This document shows positions 48,110-59,259 of a DNA stretch of 64,000 bases, piece after piece. The notes beneath the pieces were generated by a model. That model worked only from the letters and a program-made list of their open reading frames with translations. It was not told the DNA's origin and made no database searches. The position numbers and the translations under genes were made by a program. Source of the DNA: Lactuca virosa (taxonomy: Eukaryota > Streptophyta > Magnoliopsida > Asterales > Asteraceae); NCBI GenBank assembly GCA_928212115.1, contig CAKMRJ010005745.1, positions 93,711,388 through 93,775,387 of the forward strand, in the 5' to 3' direction. Every line of letters starts with the position of its first letter. Position 1 is the stretch's first letter.

Positions 48110-49220
48110 AACTAAGGAATCATAAAGTTAGCATTATAGGCCCCTTCCTACCCCGGAAAGATGTAAGTTTTCCCTAGTTTATAACTATCTTAACTCGAAA
48201 ATAGTTTGGATTAACTTTTAAGTGGAACTGTCACAATCTAAAAGTAATGGGAAAATGTAAGTACACAGTTGTCTTTTAAATGACATACTGAAGTACTGAT
48301 TACCTTAAAATGTTTGTTTTATTAAGGTCATAATGTGATGAGTAGTAGTACCCATACTATACGCTCTCCCTGCAAGAGATTCTGTACCAAAACGCGACTT
48401 CAGCAAACAAATTGCTAAGCCGTGAAATAGTCTCACATTAAAGTTATATATCATGTATACCAATTTACTATCACCTTTTGTTTAGAACAATGAGTTAGTG
48501 ATTATTGGTATAATTAGATCCTGATTTGTTCTTCTGTTATAGTATCTTAGTATGTTCCTTCTGTATCGTGTTTTATCTTCTCCCTGTTTCTCTTTATAGT
48601 ATGTTTCTCTATGTTATCGTGTATTGTATCTACCTCCCTGTTTCTCTTTATAGTATGTTCTAGTGTTGAACTGAACCCCTAAACTATACCTATTATAGTT
48701 TACTAGTATGTTTACTTGAACTGTTATGACTTGAAAAAAGACTCATTTATCTACTAAGTTATGATTGTACTTTAAAAACGAGTTTTATAAACTATAAAGT
48801 AACATAACTTAAAAAGAGTTTTTGAAATGTTTTGATCACTTATAAAGACATACAATCCTTTAAAAGATGTTTATAACAAACATTTACACAATTAACATTG
48901 TGTTCAACTTGTATTCCCCCCCCCCCTTAAAAGCATTTAAAACAGTTAAAAGATTGATTATAGGGGTATGAACTCACCTTATGTGGGTGATTCAACGAAT
49001 ATGCGCGTAAGGATGAGAAGTTCCACGAATGAAGTCCCGAGACACAAACGAGTCCTAAATGACATATAAGGCATATATTGGCATGAATTTAGTGTTTAAA
49101 AGCAACTAACATGCAAGGAAACAACCCTTAGGGACTAGGAAACACTTGGACTAAGTGTTAGAATCACATGTGATTCATCTAAGGGGTGTGTACGGCCACA
49201 ATAGGGAGTGTACGGCCATG

Positions 49221-49240
49221 GAGTGTACGGCCGTACACTC
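49221..49240. promoter_or_regulatory. 20-base perfect palindrome
   Basis: GAGTGTACGGCCGTACACTC. A second one, GGGTGTACGGCCGTACACCC, is at 49769-49788, and a 16-base version is at 49372-49387. The first is kept in the 5' LTR at 55920-55939. A binding or recombination site is possible, but its role is unknown. Confidence 0.6.
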
Positions 49241-50045
49241 ATGGTAAAAGTGCACAAAGGGTGTTTAATGATAGGGAAGCTTGTGGGACTATTGCTCAAC
49301 AAGAATAGGAACTAGATTCTCACTTTGGAGGCCCTTTTGGGGTGTTTTGAGGGGTGTACGGCCACAAATGGGTGTACGGCCGTACACTCCTTATGTTCTT
49401 GAGCTCTTGTCGATTCTAAGGTGTTTAACAAGAGATCCTAACATTTACTAAGCATAGGGGAAGGATACTTACAATTTGGAGGCTCAAAAGGGTTCACATC
49501 CACCAAGAACAAGTGTGTGTTCTTGGTGAAAGATGAAGATCTTGAAGATCTACCCAAAAATATGATTTCCATGGATGAAATCAAAGGGTGATACATGATT
49601 AAGAAGGATAACAACTCAAAGATGGAAGAAACACTTACGTTTTTGAAGATCTAGGATGAAGAACTCGATGATACTTGAGAGAGAATCGATTTTCTGGACT
49701 TGGGAATGTGAGAAATGACTAGAAATGAAGGATACTCAACATATGGGGCAAGGGTGTACGGTCATGATGGGTGTACGGCCGTACACCCATGTATACGGTC
49801 GTACACTCCCTTGGATGGAGTGTTCGGCTCGATTTCAACGCGAAGAACTTTAGCAACTCGATCCTATACCCAATGCTTGAATGTACTGAGCTTTAAACTC
49901 TTAAACAGACTCTAAAAAATGCTAAAAGGTAGCAGTACTACTGGGGTTGTGCTCCTCTGATTGGCAGAATACCCACTCGTAGACCTGGCAACTTTGCCCT
50001 AATGTTCATGATAGGATTCATACTTGGTCCATCTATCATTACCTC

Positions 50046-50198
50046 GTGTATACAAGTCGTATATAATTAAGATTAGTAAGACGGTCGGATGTGCGACTCT
50101 GCCCCAGGTCCACAACCAAACAAGGAACAGGAGATAGGGCGGAAGCACACATACTAAATCTGCGTAATCATAATCATATACCACCCTCGCGTATACAC
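50046..50198. repeat. Hairpin module E
   Basis: GTGTATAC opens and GTATACAC closes the module (perfect 8-bp pairing). GTATATAATTAAGATTA faces TAATCATAATCATATAC (15 of 17). The loop core is CCACAACCAAACAAGGAACA. Confidence 0.7.
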
Positions 50199-50734
50199 TG
50201 AATAGTGATAGGTGGGCTGTATTCGTCCTTAGCCTCTGTGCTTGAACTTGATCTGCTGAACGAGTGGTATTTCGGAAGGTCTGCTGAACATACGGCGGCA
50301 AGGCTTCGGAGGGCAAAGTACTCTTCGCATGAGTACTTCGGGGTTTAGAATACGAGGTAGACGATTTGAGGTCTGGGTCGGACTGTCGTTACGAATGACG
50401 AAGGTTTCGTGAATTTGACGGTCAAGGCGATAGGAACATATGAACTTAGTATGGTGAGGACCACGCCAACTCATGACGAATGATAGCAACGGACTCTTTA
50501 CTGAACAAAAGTTTGGCCGATTTGAAAGAAACGTCTGTTATACGATGATGTATCCCTAGTGTGCTCGACAATGTACTCTGTGTATACTTTCTAGTGCTTT
50601 CTGTTTTCTCCTTGATGTTAACACTTCTACGTATCGTACCGCGATGAGCGAGTACATACTGTGAAAGTGCTTTGATAACTAGTGTCGATACTTTATACTA
50701 CGATCCTCCTCGGTACCACTATGATCGCCTGGAA

Positions 50735-50884
50735 TATACAAGTTATGAATAATTAAGATGAATAAGACAGTCGACTGAGTAACTCTGCCTCAAATCCACA
50801 ACCAAACAAGGAACAGGAATTAAGGCGGAATCACTCACTCTAAGTCTGCAAAATCTTAGCTATGCACAACCCTGATGTACATAC
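50735..50884. repeat. Hairpin module F
   Basis: TTAAGAT..AGAC..ACTGAGT faces ACTCACTCTAAGTCT..ATCTTAG. Next to the loop the stem is TGAGT/ACTCA instead of GTGTG/CACAC in modules A-C, with the same loop core. Confidence 0.65.
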
Positions 50885-51035
50885 TAAGCCATCATAGCTT
50901 CTCTGAACGGATCTTTTAGTTCTCTTGAATACTGTGACTTGTTTCGATAAGTGAGTTATTATAATTACTTTTAAATGTTTTCCCCAAGTTTTAATCTTAT
51001 ATAAATATAAATTAATTTTTAAAGTAATTCTTATT

Positions 51036-52247
51036 TTATTTCGAAAACGTACCGCTGCTCGCTGGCGACTCCGGGGTTGATTCTCCTGCGGTGATCATCA
51101 GAATTCGTCCATCCGCTCCTGAGTTCTTTGTTATCGGGCAGTCCCTCTGGTAGTGTCCATTCTCACCACAGCCATAGCAGGCTTGGTTTTCTTCAACTCC
51201 GGGGACTTGGGAGATCGGTTGAGCCGGTGCCCTGCAGAAACGGACTGTGTGTCCCTTTCTGTGGCAGTTCAGGCACTGCATTTCCCGACATACTCCGGTG
51301 TGGTGATAGTTGCACTTTCCACACTTCGGGAGAGTTCCAGCATATCGACTGGCAGGTGCTGGAGTAGCAGGTGTTGTGGCGGCGTACATAGTACTCGTTT
51401 GTTGCTCCTGCGGGGTTTCCTGTGTTGTTCGCTTCTTCTTCCTCTTGTTCCCCGACTTCCGTTTATAGTCCTCTCCCCTTGATGGCTCGGGAACGGGGAC
51501 TACCACGCCATGGCGGACTCCATGGTCAATGAGTCGCTGGCCAGGCGTTTGGCACTATCGAATGTGGTTGGGTTAGAAGACAGTACATCTCCTTGAATCG
51601 GGGCAGATAAACCCCAGATGTATCTTTCTATCTTCTTGCTCTCCGGGGTAACCATCCCGGGGCATAGTGCTGCAGGTCGCTAAACCTGTCAGTGTAGGCC
51701 ACTATGTCTGAGCCGACCATAGTGTGCTCCCATAGTTCTTGTTCCAGCTTTTGAACTTCGCCCTCGGGCAGTATTCTTCCAACATCATCTCTTTTAGGTT
51801 CTCCCAACCTATTGAGTTAGCCACTGATAGGGTCAGTGACTTAACATGGCTATTCCACCATGTTAGGGCTCTGTCGGAGAAGGTGCAGGCAGCAAACTTC
51901 ACTTTGCTCCCTTCTGGGCACGAACAGATTGCGAAGACCGAATCTGTTTTCTCGAACCATCGCATCAGAGCGATGACTCCACCATTTCCATTAAAGGATT
52001 TGGGTTTGCAGTTCATGAAGTCCTTGTACGAACACTCCCTTGGGTGTCCGTGAGTAACTCCGGGGTTGGTTAAGTGGGTACCGCTACCAGATCCGAAGGT
52101 ACCACTTTCGCCGATGTGAGCTAGAGCAGTTGCCACTGCGGCTGATATCGCTGCTTGGAGAGCAGCAGGATCGAACTGTGGAGGAGGTAGTGGTGGTTGA
52201 GTTGGAGTTATCGGAGTAGTGCGTCTGTTTGATCTGCGAGGAGGCAT
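51036..52247 (-). pseudogene. Chromovirus-type gag of the gag-only element
   Basis: Start chosen at MPPRRSNRRTTPITPTQ (52247), a usual start for plant Tekay-type gags. Order: Pro-rich N-terminus; capsid domain (CSYKDFMNCKPKSFNGNGGV, MRWFEKTDSVFAICSCPEGS, ALTWWNSHVKSL, WENLKEMMLEEYCP); then after shifts near 51715 and 51640 a basic linker; and a Cys-rich end with CGKCNYHHTGVC, CLNCHRKGHTVRFC and CYGCGENGHYQRDC (the last two CX2CX4HX4C). It ends GTFSK with a stop at 51036. Gag would form particles; with its frameshifts this copy would not. Confidence 0.85.
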
Positions 52248-53453
52248 CTTTGCTAAAAGAATACAAAGATGAGATGGAATAAGTCTATAGCAGTGGTTTA
52301 TAAGCCAAAAGCTGAAAGACAAGGTTATCCTAGTTCTGAGTGTATTGGGTCCTGACTTTCACAGGGTTCTGGAAACAATTCATAAAAGAGTCTATACCAA
52401 ATAAACTTTATGAATTAGAAATGGCTATCCTCGAATGAATATCTGTGACTTGAATAACTGTTACCAGTTGCATGAAAGAAAATAATCCTAACACATAGTG
52501 TGAGCAGTGTTTCCACTAGCTCATTAAGTTAAACAAGATTATTATTTATTAGTGTGACGCATAAGACGTTTTGGTTACTTCGGTTGATCCTTCTTTGAAA
52601 ACTTCTCATGAACCTGCTCTTGTTCCTCCTTGACTCTTCTGTTGACTGCTATGAGGAAGTGGTTACATCTATCTGGGTTTGTCGTGCGAGAATGGAAGTG
52701 TCTAAAGAATCTATGAGTTTAAGTGAAACATTATGGGGTGATCCTTACAGAGTCCTCCTATAATTGCACAATGTATACAAGTTGTATATAATTTAAGATT
52801 AAATAGACCTTCGAATAAGTGATCCTACTCCAAAACCACAACCAAACAAGGAACAGGTAGTGAAGCGTAGATCACAAATTCTAAGTCTATAAAATCTCAA
52901 TTATATAAAACCTTGGAAGTATACACTCCAAAATTATAGACCTATCCGTAAGGGTCTTTTAAGTTATCACATAAGTTATTTATAGTGCCTAAAATACTCC
53001 TATAGTATTTTAATGTAATGAACTTGGTATGTTTTAAACTTGTTACCGTGTTATAGAATCATAAAATACTCCCATAGTATCTTAACTTTATGTTCTGATC
53101 TAGTAATCCCTTGAATAGAGTTAGGTAAGTTTTAAGACTGTTGCAACACCACATCACTCCCAAACACATGTCGGTCACATCTCGAATGAATATAGTTGAT
53201 CAGGCTATATTGATCCTAGCTATGATTACATAACTGTCCAGGTTTGACCGCAGTGTTCAACCTTTAAATACTTATGTTTCGTTCTTCTTGTGATACTTGT
53301 TCTAGTATGTATATATGTATAAGCATGTATGTATACTTTTATAAGGTATTGTTATATTTTTAAAATATAATATTATCCAGAGCACTTCGGCCCCATTGTA
53401 TTTATAGTTGTATATATTTTATCGGTTGATATACTTAGTTCACTATAAGCAAT
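52248..53453 (-). other. Leader of the gag-only element
   Basis: About 1.2 kb between primer site and gag without an ORF. It contains hairpin module G (52773-52924). Confidence 0.7.
52773..52924. repeat. Hairpin module G
   Basis: GTATAC opens and closes the module. TATATAATTT.AAGATT..ATAGAC faces GTCTATAAAATCTCAATTATATA, and next to the loop GTGATC faces GATCAC perfectly. The loop core is CCACAACCAAACAAGGAACA. Confidence 0.75.
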
Positions 53454-53465
53454 GCTCTGATACCA
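53454..53465 (-). other. Primer binding site of the gag-only element
   Basis: TGGTATCAGAGC on the minus strand, three bases from the LTR start at 53469. Confidence 0.9.
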
Positions 53466-53468
53466 ATC

Positions 53469-54553
53469 TGTCACACCCCAAAACCGGAACGCCGGAAACG
53501 TTCGGGGTGGAGGACGTCATGTTTAGTATCACAAGACATGCATCATAGTAATCAAAGTAACAAACAACCATTTCATTAGAAAGAAAGTGTTTACAAAGTA
53601 TGTGGTTCACATAAGATAGACTACAAAAGTATATAACAAAACAGGACATGAAGCTACTATGTTCCATCTTCTGAATTCCCAGAGCGCGTACCTGTCTACT
53701 TGTTATCTGAGAATACAAGTTATTTTGAAAGAGTAGATCATCATTTAAGCTGGTGAGTTCATAAGATTTTAGCTATGTATGTAAGTTGTAAGAAAGTTGT
53801 AAGTAAGTTGTATGTTCTTTTAGAAAAGTTCGCCTGTTCCTCCAGAAAATCCTATATTTCCTGCTTTGATGAAAGATAAATAAAAATGACTCTACAATCC
53901 TTTCTATGATTACTAAATGGATACGAGTTATATAAAACCCAGAGTAAACAAACAATCGATTGTGTGTATCTGCCCTAAGCCCACAACCAACAAGGAACAG
54001 GGAATGAGGCGGAAGGCACACAACCCATTGGTTGTTAGATCATCGTTGTATATAACCCTAGCGTATTCACTTGATACTCACGGAGTTAACTGTAATAGTT
54101 CCTTTATATTTGATGAAAACATTCTTTAAGAAAACCCTTATTTCTTTTAGTAAAAATGGTAACAACAATGGTTCCTTCTATAATCACTTAGTTTATACTA
54201 GTTATATATAATCTAATATGGAATAGATAGTTAGTTGTGTGAATCTGCCCTAAGCCCACAACCAAACAAGGAACAGGAAGTAAGGCGGAAAGCACACATC
54301 CAACTACCTATCGGGTATTAATTATATATAGCACTGATGTATAAACTAAGGTATTATAGAATTAACCACCTAAGGTCCTTTAAGTTATACTGGTTTAATA
54401 AAATGGAATAAACCCTTTACTAGTAAGTTTCTAGTTTTGCCTACCAAATGTTCTATTTGAAAAGTATGTTTTGTACTAGAGAACGATGTATTGAATTAGT
54501 ATAATATGACCTGACCCATACCTGGTACTCCTTATGATTACTTGGTGTATACG

Positions 54554-54621
<68 letters not shown>

Positions 54622-56695
54622 CTAAGATCGGATAGATAGTAGGTTGGGTGAATCTGCTCTAAGCCCACAACCAAACAAGGAACAGGAAATAAAGCGGAAA
54701 GCACACATCCTACTACTTGTCGGATCCTATTAATATATATCCCTGATGTATAAACTAAGGAATTATAAAGTTAGCATTATAGGCCCCTTCCTACCGAATG
54801 TACTAGACTCGATTGTTCTGTTTGTTGTTTGAAAAAGATGTAAGTTTTCCCTAGTTTATAACTATCTTAACTCGAAAATAGTTTGCATTAACTTTCAAGT
54901 GGAACTGTCACAATCTGAAAGTAATGGGAAAATGTAAGTACACAGTTGTCTTTTAAATTGACATCCTGCAGTACTGATTACCTTAAAATATGTTTGTTTT
55001 GTTAAGGTCATAATGTGATGAGTAGTACCCATACTATACGCTCTCCCTGCAAGAGATTCTGGTTACCAAACACAACTTCATCAAACGGATTGATATGTTG
55101 TGAAATAGTCTCACATTTAAGTTATCTGATCATGTATACCCAATTTACTATCACCTTTTGTTTAGAACAATGAGTTAGTAATTATTGGTATAATTAGATC
55201 CTGATTTGTTCTTCTGTTATAGTATCTTAGTATGTTCCTTCTGTTATCGTGTATTGTATCTTCCTCCCTGTTTCTCTTTATAGTATGTTCTCTATGTTAT
55301 CGTGTATTGTATCTACCTCCCTGTTTCTCTTTATAGTATGTTCTAGTGTGAACTGAACCCCTAAACTATACCTATTATAGTTTACAAGTATCTTTACTTT
55401 GAACTGTTATTGACTTGAAGAAAAGACTCATTTATCTACTAAGTTATGATGGTACTTTAAAAATGGAGTTTTATAAACTATAAAGTAACATAACTTTTAA
55501 AAGAGTTTTTGAAATGTTTTGATCACTTAATACATAAGCAATCCTTTAAAAGATGTTTATAACAAACCATTTACACAATTAAGATTGTATTCAACTTGTA
55601 TTCCCCCCCCCTTAAAAGCATTTAAAATAGTTAAAAGATTGATTACAGGGGTATGAACTCACCTTATGTGGGTGATTCAATCGAATATGCGCGTAAGGAT
55701 GAGAAGTTCCACAAATGAAGTCTCGAGACACAAACTAGTGCTAAAAGACATATAAGGCATATATTGGCATGAATTTAGTGTTTAAAAGCAACTAACATGC
55801 AAGGAAACACCTTTAGGGACTAGGAAACACTTGGACTAAGTGTTAGAATCACATGTGATTCATCTAAGGAGTGTGTACGACCACAATAGGGAGTGTACGG
55901 CCATGGGTGTACGGCCATGGAGTGTACGGCCGTACACTCATGGTAAAAAGTGCACAAAAGTGTGTTTGAATGATAGGGAAGCTTGTGGGACTATTGCTCA
56001 ACAAGAATAGGAACTAGATTCTCACTTTGGAGGCCCTTTTGGGGTGTTTTGAGGGGTGTACGGCCATACACTCCTTATGTTCTTGAGTTCTTGTCGATTC
56101 TAAGGTGTTTAACAAGAGATCCTAACATGTACTAACCGTAGGGGAAGGATACTTACAATTTGGAGGCTCAAAAGGGTTCACATCCACCAAGAACAAGTGT
56201 GTGTTCTTGGTGTTCTTGGTGAAAGATGAAGATCTTGAAGATCTACCCAAAAATATGATTTCCATGGATGAAATCAAAGGGTGATACATGATTAAGAAGG
56301 ATAACAACTCAAAGATGGAAGAAACACTTACGTTTTTGGAGATCTAGGATGAAGAACTCGATGATACTTGAGAGAGAATCGATTTTTTGGACTTGGGAAT
56401 GTGAGAAATGACTAGAAAATGAAGGATACTCAACATATGAGGCAAGGGTGTACGATCATGATGGGTGTACGGCTGGACACCCATGTGTACGGCCGTACAC
56501 TCCCTTGGATGGAGTGTTCGACTCGATTTCAACGAGAAGAACTTTAGCAACTCGATCCTATACCCAATGCTTGAATGTACTGAGCTTTAAACCCTTAAAC
56601 AGACTCTAAACAATGCTAAAAGATAGCAGAAACGAGTCTGACACTCGGTTGAATTGAATGGCTGGACTTACATGGCAAAAATTTTCGGGTTGTCA
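53469..56695 (-). mobile_element. 5' LTR of the gag-only element
   Basis: 3227 bp, TGTCACACCCC to GGGTTGTCA. It carries hairpin copies A', B' and C' and the ACGGCCGT palindromes. It retains the last ~75 bases that the other LTR lost. Confidence 0.9.
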
Positions 56696-56989
56696 TAATA
56701 ATAAATATAGATATAGAGCTACTTAAAATATAAATTCTATATACAGTATTTTCCTTAATAACGACTTGATTAAACACTTATTTTTATTTCCATAGCAAAA
56801 ATTGCGCCTTCACTTTAGAGAATGCAAATAGACCAACATGCCCTTGAAATCAATCCAAATATGTGATTACTAAGGGTATTTCAGTCAAAACACATTATTC
56901 AAACATTATAACCTATTATAGGTCACAGTGGACTTTTGGTTAGTAAAATGAAAAAGACAAAAATAACATATATATCAAAAATAACATAT

Positions 56990-57051
<62 letters not shown>

Positions 57052-57227
57052 CATTTAATAAAATTAAAAGTATGTATTCCCATTACACCAAAATACAAAT
57101 ACAATATGCATCACTAATTGTGTGAATCAAACAACAATCATATATATAACTACTCGAAACTAATGTCAAACATCCTAGCAAACTTAACCAAACATGCATC
57201 CCACAAACAAATATCACAATTCAACAA
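56696..57227. other. CACTA remnant and AT-rich flank
   Basis: The first ~110 bases may be the far end of CACTA element 2 (TTTCCATAGCAAAAATTGCG at 56787-56806). Then comes ordinary A/T-rich sequence with an AT microsatellite (about 56993-57048). No gene. Confidence 0.45.
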
Positions 57228-58034
57228 CTAACTGTATTGATACATAAAAGTTGTTCCATAACTGCTCACAGAAGGATGCTTTGCACAACTTCTGTGTAAG
57301 CCATGGAATTTTATCTGCTTTGTTCTCCATAACAAGTGGTTTTGAACCTTGTTACAGGTATGTCTTAGATTCCAACTTCTTCTAGTATTAACATAGGCAT
57401 TATTTAACATGATCAGAGCTTCTTGCTTCCTTTCAATGCCTTCGGCAATCAACATCATTCCCATAATGAAGATCGCATCCAACTGCCCCTGATCGGCTGC
57501 ATCTTGAAGCAACTGTTTCCCTGCTATTTCTTCCCTTATCGTAAAATACTTCGCTTGGCATACAATAAGTAATAATACAATTTTAAAAATACAAATATAG
57601 AAAACTAATTGAATTCGTAATTATCCATATGCTTAAGAAAAGAGTATCGTTCCATCGTTGAAGAGTATGTGTGGGTTGTTCAACTTTCTGCATTTGCTTA
57701 TCACTTCATACATATGAACACTTAATGGACGAAACCTTAATCGATTTGTGTCTATGGTTTTATATATTGCGTCTGATGATACAGAATCCCTAAAGAGTTT
57801 GCAACTATATTCACAAATCAACAAAATTCATCTATTAAACACTAAATTAAGTATGTAGACAAGTATAATAGAAGTAATGCACATCGTACTTACACTAACT
57901 GGCACTTTAAAGCATCGATTGGTGATTTTACCACCAACCGTAGTTACTATTTTTTCCAAGTGCGATGGCAAAACAGTGATCCTTGTTCCTTGTTGTCTTG
58001 TCTGCATTCTTTCTGACAATAAACTTGCTGCCAT
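57228..58034 (-). pseudogene. F-box/Sel1-like protein gene or relic
   Basis: Three pieces resemble the plant F-box family of At1g67623/At2g35280 type, as I recall it. 58034-57890 has ITVLPSHLEKIVTTVGGK (F-box start, shortened). 57800-57650 has CKLFRDSVSSDAIYKTIDTN with PLSVHMYEVISKCRKLNNPH. 57550-57228 has LLQDAADQGQLDAIFIMGMM with EGIERKQEALIMLNNAY, the Sel1-like part, ending in a stop. A donor-like GTAAGT follows piece one. The joins between pieces lack clean splice sites, and a shift seems needed near 57640. It may be a decayed gene. Such proteins would recruit targets to an SCF ubiquitin ligase. It is the only non-transposon gene candidate here. Confidence 0.45.
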
Positions 58035-58500
58035 TTTGTTGAACTACTTCGATTGTAATTCAAAATATGTAACAACAACGATTTTAGGGTTTATTGATCA
58101 ACGTGCTGGAAGTTTGATGGTTGGGAATGGATTGTAGTTGATATATCGCTGATAAACTGAAACGACGGGATGACTCTGACTCCAAATTATGGCGCCTAAG
58201 TTTTTAGACTATGAATTGACATAATTTCCCTTAAACGTACAAATGTTACTACGTAAATGGTTAGGGTATTTTTGTCAATACCTACGGGCATTTGTGTAAA
58301 TAAATTAACAGTTTAAATTTAAAAAGATAAAGTTAAATAAAATTATTTTTTATATTTAGAGAGACGAATTTAAATAAAATTATTGACATAAGTAGGATTC
58401 GAACCTGAGACTTCAGGTAAGAAGTAAGACGCGTTTTCCAGCAAAACTAAAGTAACTTCCGTTTCTTCAAATTGAATAACCATAATATTATGTTCATTAA
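58035..58500. other. Flank of the F-box-like gene with a B-box-like site
   Basis: No ORF. At 58390-58401 the minus strand reads GGTTCGAATCC, a perfect RNA polymerase III B box, within GTCTCAGGTTCGAATCCTAC. An A-box-like TTTGCTGGAAA lies about 45 bases upstream on that strand. This suggests a tRNA-derived relic. Confidence 0.4.
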
Positions 58501-59258
58501 TATTGCAGCCCATATGTCATCTATGGGTGATACCATCATACCATAAGCAACTACCATATTGACCAATGACCCGTATGTCATCCATGGACACCATAAGCAA
58601 CTACCATGTTGATCAATGACACATATGTCATCTATAGGTGATACCATGACAACATAAGCAACTACCATGTTGACCAACGACCCGAATGTCATCCATGGAC
58701 ACTATAAGCAACTAGCATGTTGACCAATGACCCGTATGTCATCGATGGGTGATACCATCACACCATAAGCAACTACCATGTTGACCAATGACCCGTATGT
58801 CATCCATGGACACGATAAGCGACTACCATGTTGACTAATGACACGTATGTCATCCATGGACACCATAAGCAACTCCCATGTTGACCAATAACCCATATGT
58901 CATCCATGGGTGATACCATGACACCATAAGCAACTATCATGTTGACCAATGACCCGTATGTCATCCATGGACACCATAAGCAACTACCATATTGACCAAT
59001 GACCCGTATGTCATCCATGGGTGATACCATCACACCATAAGCAACTACCATGTTGACCAATGACCTATATGTCATCCATAGACACCATAAGCAACAACCA
59101 TGTTGACCAATGACTCGTATGTCATCCATGGACACCATAAGCAACTACCATGTTGACCAATGACCTGTATGTCATCCATGGGTGATACCATCACACCATA
59201 AGCAACTACCATGTTGACCAATGACGCGTATGTTATCCATGGACACCATAAGCAATTA
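58501..59258. repeat. Minisatellite of alternating 50- and 61-base units
   Basis: Monomers CATAAGCAACTACCATGTTG..ATGTCATCCATGGACAC (50 bases) and the same with GGGTGATACCATCACAC at the end (61 bases) follow each other, mostly in alternation, about 13-14 monomers in all. The pair is 111 bases, a multiple of three, which keeps long minus-strand frames open (MVSPMDDI..VIGQHGSCLW) without coding meaning. The array is cut off by the LTR at 59260. Confidence 0.9.
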
Positions 59259-59259
59259 C

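Larger units (their letters stand above)
46830..49935 (-). mobile_element. 3' LTR of the gag-only element
   Basis: About 3.1 kb, collinear with 53469-56620. It stops matching at GGTAGCAG (49928-49935), so about 75 terminal bases and the purine tract are deleted. It holds hairpin modules A, B and C, a C run (48917-48927), and several GTGTACGGCC words, among them two 20-base perfect palindromes. Confidence 0.85.
49936..51035 (-). other. Internal region of the gag-only element, 3' of gag
   Basis: Where pol would be expected there is only non-coding sequence with hairpin modules E (50046-50198) and F (50735-50884). No RT, RNase H or integrase motif was found in any frame. Confidence 0.7.
46830..56695 (-). 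mobile_element. Gag-only LTR retrotransposon (TR-GAG-like), chromovirus type
   Basis: A 9866-bp element inserted into CACTA element 2. LTRs begin TGTCACACCC on the plus strand, and the intact one ends GGGTTGTCA, giving TGTCA/TGACA ends. A four-base TAAT flanks both sides (46826-46829 and 56696-56699). A Met-type primer site at 53454-53465 sets the minus orientation. Only gag is found; protease, RT and integrase are absent. LTR and internal region share ~150-base hairpin modules (about nine in total). The 3' LTR lacks its inner ~80 bases and the purine tract. Confidence 0.85.

Noticed and set aside
46830..56695. Idea that the two large repeats are separate insertions
   Set aside because: They are in the same orientation, share LTR ends, enclose one primer site and gag, and have one outer TAAT duplication, so they are the two LTRs of one element.
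58501..59258. Regular repeats and spacers, checked as a CRISPR-like array
   Set aside because: The units are head-to-tail with no unique spacers, and the sequence is plant nuclear DNA.
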